A program made the position numbers and the translations under genes. 43,722 bases of DNA from CAWULT01 sp963923455. GTDB lineage: Bacteria > Acidobacteriota > Vicinamibacteria > Vicinamibacterales > UBA2999. Below, piece by piece: positions 38,831 to 43,722 of the stretch. Numbering within the stretch: position 1 is the first letter of the stretch; the number at the start of each line of letters is the position of its first letter. Below the pieces are notes generated by a model. That model had not been told where the DNA came from. It saw nothing but the letters and a program-made list of their open reading frames with translations, and did no database searches. Location of the stretch: assembly GCA_963923455.1 (NCBI GenBank), contig CAWULT010000027.1:1-43722 (forward strand). Direction: 5' to 3'.

Positions 38831-41164
38831 TCAGTACCGGAACAGGCGGTTGACCTTGACGATGAGCGCGCGCGTCGACGTGGCCGGGAAGCCGCGGGTC
38901 AGCGTGTTGCGGTCCTCGTTGTAGACGACGAACAGTTCGCTGCCCGGCCGGTACTCCCACCGCAGGCGGGCGTTGGTCGACACCGAGTTGGTGCTGGTGT
39001 TGTACTGGACGAGCGCGCTGGCGAACATCAGCGGCGTCATCGTGTAGGTGACGCGCGACCCGAGCAGGTGCGTCGTGAAGTCGCCCTCCCGCAGGCGCAC
39101 GTCGGCCAGCGAGTAGGTCGGCTCCACCGACAGCGCGTTGGTGACGCTGACGCGGCCCTGCGTCGCGGTGAACGACGTCCGGTGCCCGCTGTAGAAGGTG
39201 CCGTGTTCGAGCGTCAGCTGCGACGACGCCCGGCGCTGCCGGCTCATGTTGAATCCGATCTGCACGGTGTTGAACGGGTATCCGCCCACGGGAATCGTCA
39301 CCCGGTTGGTGATCGCGAAGGGCCTCGGCAGGTACTCGTACTGATTGTTGAACGACGCGGTGAACTGATCGGCGTTCTGGAGCTCGATGCCGAACTCGGC
39401 CTCCCGCTCGCGCGACTCGAGGACGCCCCGCCCGTTCTCGATGTAGATGAGGTTGTACTGGTAGCGGAACTTCCGCACGGAACGGAACCGCCGCGTCCGT
39501 GGGCTGAAGCGCACCGAGGCGTTGCTCCGGCGCATGTCGTCGCGGCGGACGAAGCCGACCTCCGGGTTGAAGTTGTCGCCGACGGCCAACTGTTCGAGCT
39601 GAATCCCGTAGCGGTCGCCGTTGTAGTCGAGCTGGCCGCGGTAGCTGACGTCGTCGCCGCGCCGGCCCTCGGTCTGCGTCTTCGCCCAGTGCGCGTTGAA
39701 CTGCAGGTTGGCGAAGAAGCCGAACTGCGCGTCGACGCCGTAGGCGAGGTTGCCGCCCGGCGTGTTCTGCGCGACCGACCGGCCCGTCGCGATCAGGCCG
39801 ATGCTGCTCCGCCGGAGGACGTCGCGCTTCAGGCGGATCACCGAGAAGTTGTTCGGCGCCGACGACAGCGCCCCGGCCTCGAGCTCGCCGGTGTGCGCGC
39901 CGAGCAGGCCGACGCTGTACCGCCCGGCACGTCCGGTGAGCCGCCCGCCCACTTCGAGCGGCACTTCACGGCCCTGGTTCAGCCCGATTCGCCGGCTGTA
40001 GAACAGGATGGGCGCCACGCTGGCGTTGTTGTTGTTCGTGTTGCCGAGCGCGATGCCGCCGAACGAGAACGTGCCCTGGTTCTCCAGGAAGAACTCGCGC
40101 TTCTCGGGGAAGAACAGCGTGAACCGCGTCAGGTTGACCTGCTGCTCGTCCGCCTCCACCTGGGCGAAGTCGGTGTTGACGGTCACGTCGGCCGCGAGGC
40201 CCTGGGTGACCGCGTACTTCAGGTCGAGGCCGACGTTCCCCTTCGGGTCGTTGACGACACGCGGCGTCGCGGTGCGGTCGGTCGTCAGGCTCGATGTGAC
40301 GTAGGGCTTCAGGTCGAGGTTGCGCCCCCTGCGCGGCGCGCGCAGGCCGACGAGCGTCGCCGCGAACGACGGCTGCTGGAACCCCTGCTGGCCTCGCGCC
40401 GGCGGCACCTTCGTGACCGTCGAGATCTCGTTCTTCGACCGCTTCACGCGCATCGCGTTGAAGCCCCAGACCTGCTCTTCGCCGTCGGCGTAGCGCAGCG
40501 ACTTGAACGGGATGGCCGCCTCGATCGTCCAGCCGCCGTCGAAGCGCCCGGTCTTGATCTGCCACACCGGGTTCCAGTCGCTGCTGTACTGCCGTTCGTT
40601 GACCACCTGGCCGTCCGACCGGCCGCCGAGCGGATTGATCGTGAACGCGATGGCGTTGCGGCGATCGCGGAATGTGTCGAAGATCACCGAGATGATGTCG
40701 TTGCCCTGCCACGAGCTGGTGCTGTCACGGCGCATGTCGGTGGCCACGAGGTGGGCCATGTCCGTGTCCCAGTTGCGAAACGCCATGTAGACGTTGGCGT
40801 CGTCGAAGGCGAGCCACACGTCGGTCTTCTCGGTGGCGGGCTGGCCCGCCCGCGGCTCCATCTGGATGAAGTCCGAGAACGGCGGCACCTCGGCATAGTG
40901 CGCCTCGTCGAGCACGCCGTCGATGCGCAGGGGCGAACCGAGGCGGACGGCGCGGACCGAGGCGCGCCCGTCCGGGTCGCGCGTGATGACGGCCGGCGCC
41001 ACAGGGGGCGGCGGGCCGTCGGCGGCCGGGCCGCCCTGCGGCGCCGGCGTCTGCGGCTCGACCGCCTGCCCGGCCTCGAGCGGCAGGACCGACAGCGTCA
41101 GCACCAGGCAGCAGGCCGCGAGCGGGCGGCAGGGGGCGAAGCGGGTCGTCGTCTTCGGAAGCAA
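38831..41164 (-). CDS. DUF5916 / CBM9-like secreted protein (copy 3)
   Basis: The 777-residue product has a signal peptide (ACCLVLTLSVLPLEAGQ), a CBM9-like domain (IDGVLDEAHYAEVPPFSDFIQ; TDVWLAFDDANVYMAFRN) and DUF5916 (TDFAQVEADEQQVNLTRF, FFPEKREFFLENQGTFSFGG), ending KVNRLFRY. It is closer to copy 2 than to copy 1 at 870-3161. The start is a TTG (41164), with a TACCAT box about 8 nt before it; alternatives inside the signal sequence exist. It is divergent from the DUF3500 gene. Confidence 0.85.
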   Translation of the reverse strand: MLPKTTTRFAPCRPLAACCLVLTLSVLPLEAGQAVEPQTPAPQGGPAADGPPPPVAPAVITRDPDGRASVRAVRLGSPLRIDGVLDEAHYAEVPPFSDFIQMEPRAGQPATEKTDVWLAFDDANVYMAFRNWDTDMAHLVATDMRRDSTSSWQGNDIISVIFDTFRDRRNAIAFTINPLGGRSDGQVVNERQYSSDWNPVWQIKTGRFDGGWTIEAAIPFKSLRYADGEEQVWGFNAMRVKRSKNEISTVTKVPPARGQQGFQQPSFAATLVGLRAPRRGRNLDLKPYVTSSLTTDRTATPRVVNDPKGNVGLDLKYAVTQGLAADVTVNTDFAQVEADEQQVNLTRFTLFFPEKREFFLENQGTFSFGGIALGNTNNNNASVAPILFYSRRIGLNQGREVPLEVGGRLTGRAGRYSVGLLGAHTGELEAGALSSAPNNFSVIRLKRDVLRRSSIGLIATGRSVAQNTPGGNLAYGVDAQFGFFANLQFNAHWAKTQTEGRRGDDVSYRGQLDYNGDRYGIQLEQLAVGDNFNPEVGFVRRDDMRRSNASVRFSPRTRRFRSVRKFRYQYNLIYIENGRGVLESREREAEFGIELQNADQFTASFNNQYEYLPRPFAITNRVTIPVGGYPFNTVQIGFNMSRQRRASSQLTLEHGTFYSGHRTSFTATQGRVSVTNALSVEPTYSLADVRLREGDFTTHLLGSRVTYTMTPLMFASALVQYNTSTNSVSTNARLRWEYRPGSELFVVYNEDRNTLTRGFPATSTRALIVKVNRLFRY

Positions 41165-41296
41165 CTGCCAGATGGTACTGGAAGGACGGGCGTTGGACCG
41201 TCACCGGATCAGGGTATGTGCCACCCGCCAATGCCGGCACGCCGCTCCGGGCCGGGGGCCGGGTTCGGGTACACTCCCGGCCGGAGGTCGCTGCCC

Positions 41297-42526
41297 ATGA
41301 CTCGCCTGGCGCTCTTCGGCTCGCTCTGCGCGGCGATGGTGGTCGCCGTCGCGCTGAACCCCGCGCTGTCGCAGACGCGGCGGGCGCCGAACAAGCGCCC
41401 GCTCGCCGTGCTCCGCCAGCTGTCGGCCGACGCGGAAGGGCCCGGGCTCGCCGAGCCGTTCCGGGGGATCACGACGGACGGGCGGATCGAGCCCGGCCTG
41501 TTCTCCCTCCGCTCGACGGGCGTCTCGACCGCCCCGGTGAAGGCCGCCGCGGAGGCGTTCCTCGCCGCGCTGACGCCGGCGCAGCGCGCGAAGACGGCCA
41601 AGCCCGTGGACGACCCGGAATGGCGCAAGTGGATGAACCAGAGCTTCTACATCCGCGACGGCGTCTCGTTCCTCGAGATGACGCCCGCGCAGCGCGAGGC
41701 CGCCTTCGGCCTGCTGAGGGCCGGGTTGAGCGCCAGGGGCCTGAAGCAGACCCGCGACATCATGCGGCTCAACGAGACGCTGGCCGAGTTGAACGACGGC
41801 AATTACGACGAGCTCGGCGAATGGCAGTATTTCGTCACGGTGATGGGCACGCCGTCGGCGACCGAACCCTGGGGCTGGCAGTTCGACGGGCACCACGCGA
41901 TCGTCAACTACTTCGTGCTGGGCGACCAGGTGGTGATGTCGCCGTTCTTCGCCGGCTCCGAGCCGGTGCGGGCCACGTCGGGCAAGTACCGGGGTACGGC
42001 CGTGCTGCAGGACGAGCAGAACAAGGGGCTCGCGTTCGTCAACGGGCTCACCGCGGCCCAGCGCGGGCGGGCCATTCTCCGCTCGGCGAAGACCGGCGAC
42101 CTGAACCTGACCGAGGCGTGGAAGGACAACGTCGTCCTCGACTATGCGGGCCTGCCGGCGACGGCCCTGACACCGGCCCAGCGCGCGCAACTGGTCGACC
42201 TCGTCTCGCAGTACGTCGGCAACATGGACGACGGCCACGCGCGCGTCAAGATGGACGAGGTTCGCGCCCACCTGGATCGCACGTGGTTCGCGTGGATCGG
42301 ACCGACCGCACCGGACAGTGTCTTCTACTACCGGATCCACAGTCCGGTGGTGCTGATCGAGTTCGACCACCAGCGGCCGGTCGGCACGCGCCACCTCGTC
42401 GACGACGAGAGCCTCCCGACACGGCAGCACATCCACACCGTGGTCCGAACTCCGAACGGCAACGACTATGGCAAGGACCTGCTGCGGCTGCACTACGCGC
42501 AGCATCCGCACCCGCGGCCCCGCTAG
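41297..42526 (+). CDS. DUF3500 secreted protein
   Basis: The 409-residue product has a signal peptide (LALFGSLCAAMVVAVALNPALSQ) and DUF3500 hallmarks: WGWQFDGHHAIVNYFVLGDQVVMSPFF, then GLAFVNGLTAAQRGRAIL, DGHARVKMDEVRAHLDRTWFAW and FYYRIHSPVVLIEFDHQ. The conserved His and Asp residues suggest metal binding or catalysis, but the family has no known function. GGAGG lies 10 nt before the ATG. It precedes the MFS gene by 12 bp and the two may be co-transcribed. Confidence 0.87.
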   Translation: MTRLALFGSLCAAMVVAVALNPALSQTRRAPNKRPLAVLRQLSADAEGPGLAEPFRGITTDGRIEPGLFSLRSTGVSTAPVKAAAEAFLAALTPAQRAKTAKPVDDPEWRKWMNQSFYIRDGVSFLEMTPAQREAAFGLLRAGLSARGLKQTRDIMRLNETLAELNDGNYDELGEWQYFVTVMGTPSATEPWGWQFDGHHAIVNYFVLGDQVVMSPFFAGSEPVRATSGKYRGTAVLQDEQNKGLAFVNGLTAAQRGRAILRSAKTGDLNLTEAWKDNVVLDYAGLPATALTPAQRAQLVDLVSQYVGNMDDGHARVKMDEVRAHLDRTWFAWIGPTAPDSVFYYRIHSPVVLIEFDHQRPVGTRHLVDDESLPTRQHIHTVVRTPNGNDYGKDLLRLHYAQHPHPRPR

Positions 42527-42538
42527 CCGGGGCGGATC

Positions 42539-43722
42539 GTGACGACCGCGGCCCGGCCGCGCGCGCTGCCGGGCAGCATCTGGGCGATGGGCCTCGCGTC
42601 GCTGTGCATGGACGCCTCGTCGGAGCTCGTCCACAGTGTCCTGCCCATCTTCCTGACCTCGACGCTCGGCGCCTCGGTCGCCACCATCGGGCTGCTGGAA
42701 GGTGTGGCCGAGGCCACGGCCTCGGTGACCAAGGTCGCGTCGGGGACGCTCAGCGATCGCGCCGGCCGGCGCAAGCCGCTGATGTTGCTCGGCTACGGCC
42801 TGTCGGCCCTGACCAAGCCGCTCTTTCCGCTCGCATCGACGACCGCACTCGTCTTCACGGCCCGGTTCGCCGACCGCGTGGGCAAGGGGATCCGCGGCGC
42901 CCCGCGCGACGCGCTCGTCGCCGACCTGACGCCGCCGGCCCGGCGCGGCGCGGCCTACGGGCTGCGCCAGGCGCTCGATTCGGTCGGGGCCTGCTTGGGC
43001 CCGCTGCTGGCCACGCTCATCCTGGCCACCGGGCTCGGAGACGTGCGGGCCGCGATGTGGGTGGCGGTGGTGCCGGCCCTCGCGTGCGTGGCGCTGCTGG
43101 CCGTCTTCGTGCGCGAGCCGGCGCGCGCCGCGCCAGCGCCGCGCGCCCGGACCCTGACCCTCGACGCCGTCCGCCAGCTCCCGCGGCGCTACTGGCTGGT
43201 GGTTCAACTCGGCGCCGTCTTCACGCTGGCCCGGTTCAGCGAGGCGTTCCTCGTCCTCCGGGCCCAGAGCGCCGGGATGTCCGTGGCGGCCGTGCCGGCC
43301 GTGATGATCGTGATGAACGTGGCCTACGCCGGCCTGGCCTATCCATCCGGGGCCGCCGCCGATCGCGTCTCGCGGACCACGCTGCTGCTCGCCGGCCTGG
43401 GCGTGCTGGTCGTGTCCGACGGCGTGCTGGCCGCGGCCTCGTCCCCCGCCCTGGTGCTGGCGGGCAGCGCCGGCTGGGGCCTGCACCTGGCGCTGACCCA
43501 AGGCCTGCTGTCGGCGCTCGTCGCCGACGCAGCGCCCTCGGCGTCCCGCGGCACGGCGTTCGGCGTCTTCAATCTGGTCGCCGGCATCGCGCTCGTCGCG
43601 GCCAGCACCATCGCCGGCGCGGCGTGGGCGGCCTGGGGCCCGTCCGCGCCGTTCGTGGCGGGCGGCACCTTCGCGGCGCTGACGGGTCTGGGCGTCATCG
43701 CCCTGCGCGGGCGGGCCCCAGG
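42539..43722 (+). CDS. MFS transporter, 3' end outside window
   Basis: The first 394 residues are visible. The product has about eleven helices in view and the MFS signature between helices 2 and 3 (SGTLSDRAGRRKPLML) with FADRVGKGIRGAPRDAL, and a second GAAADRVSR loop in the C-terminal half. The GxxxxGxRGAPRDAL stretch is typical of drug- or metabolite-efflux-like MFS proteins. GTG 42539 is 12 bp after the DUF3500 stop. No ribosome site is obvious. Substrate unknown. Confidence 0.85.
   Translation, partial: MTTAARPRALPGSIWAMGLASLCMDASSELVHSVLPIFLTSTLGASVATIGLLEGVAEATASVTKVASGTLSDRAGRRKPLMLLGYGLSALTKPLFPLASTTALVFTARFADRVGKGIRGAPRDALVADLTPPARRGAAYGLRQALDSVGACLGPLLATLILATGLGDVRAAMWVAVVPALACVALLAVFVREPARAAPAPRARTLTLDAVRQLPRRYWLVVQLGAVFTLARFSEAFLVLRAQSAGMSVAAVPAVMIVMNVAYAGLAYPSGAAADRVSRTTLLLAGLGVLVVSDGVLAAASSPALVLAGSAGWGLHLALTQGLLSALVADAAPSASRGTAFGVFNLVAGIALVAASTIAGAAWAAWGPSAPFVAGGTFAALTGLGVIALRGRAP

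Noticed and set aside
40015..40050. TTGTTGTTGTT run that might be a further Cys/Val-rich leader
   Set aside because: It lies inside the coding sequence of the third DUF5916 protein, where it encodes an Asn run on the minus strand.
39068..41296. Plus-strand open frame running into the DUF3500 gene, making an 1152-residue product
   Set aside because: The upstream part is a shadow of the DUF5916 gene on the other strand. The signal peptide and GGAGG before ATG 41297 mark the real start.

Overview
The window is about 70% GC bacterial DNA with no rRNA, tRNA, CRISPR array or insertion sequence that I can see. The gene content points to an acidobacterium, probably of the Vicinamibacteria type: Oar-like TonB receptors, three DUF5916/CBM9-like proteins, a PSD1/DUF1553 + DUF1501 pair, DUF3500, and many secreted proteins with Ala/Pro/Gly-rich linkers. 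This placement is inference from gene families; no marker gene is present.

Layout. 1-5.9 kb: a truncated esterase-like hydrolase, a DUF5916 protein, and a minus-strand operon of two related secreted proteins flanking a metallo-beta-lactamase-fold enzyme. 6-14.1 kb: a minus-strand operon of an Oar-like TonB receptor, a PSD1-type cytochrome/LamG protein and a Tat-exported DUF1501 protein. 14.3-17.2 kb: two copies of a two-subunit membrane module (A, plus strand; B, minus strand), with a FucP-like sugar transporter beside them. 18.6-21.6 kb: a four-gene operon (beta-propeller lipoprotein, class II cytochrome c, HupE/UreJ-like permease, membrane-anchored protein). 21.7-26.3 kb: a TauE/SafE transporter, a TonB receptor and the third copy (C) of the membrane module. 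26.6-32.6 kb: a sulfur region with a TonB receptor, an Rrf2 regulator and cysDN. 32.7-36.3 kb: a membrane protein built from five internal repeats, and thrA. 36.4-43.7 kb: two tandem DUF5916 proteins, a DUF3500 protein and a truncated MFS transporter.

The main discovery is a set of three very short, near-leaderless ORFs packed with cysteine codons (21783-21860, 29415-29504 minus, 30142-30225). Each starts a few bases after a good sigma70-type promoter. They lie upstream of the TauE/SafE transporter, a TonB receptor and cysDN. Two are followed by intrinsic terminators sitting directly in front of the structural gene, with pairings that allow classical attenuation. The leaders favour TGT, whereas cysD uses TGC at all five of its cysteines. 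The three operons look like a cysteine-sensing regulon that translates cysteinyl-tRNA supply into sulfur uptake and assimilation, and it predicts that the otherwise anonymous TonB receptor at 26655-29246 imports a sulfur compound.

A second discovery is the membrane module present three times. Each has two small subunits that are homologous to each other, with an invariant Trp and His in the first helix. An 11-bp-period triple repeat (CTTCAGG) precedes both module B and the TonB receptor next to module C, at almost the same distance from the -10 box, which suggests a shared OmpR/PhoB-type regulator.
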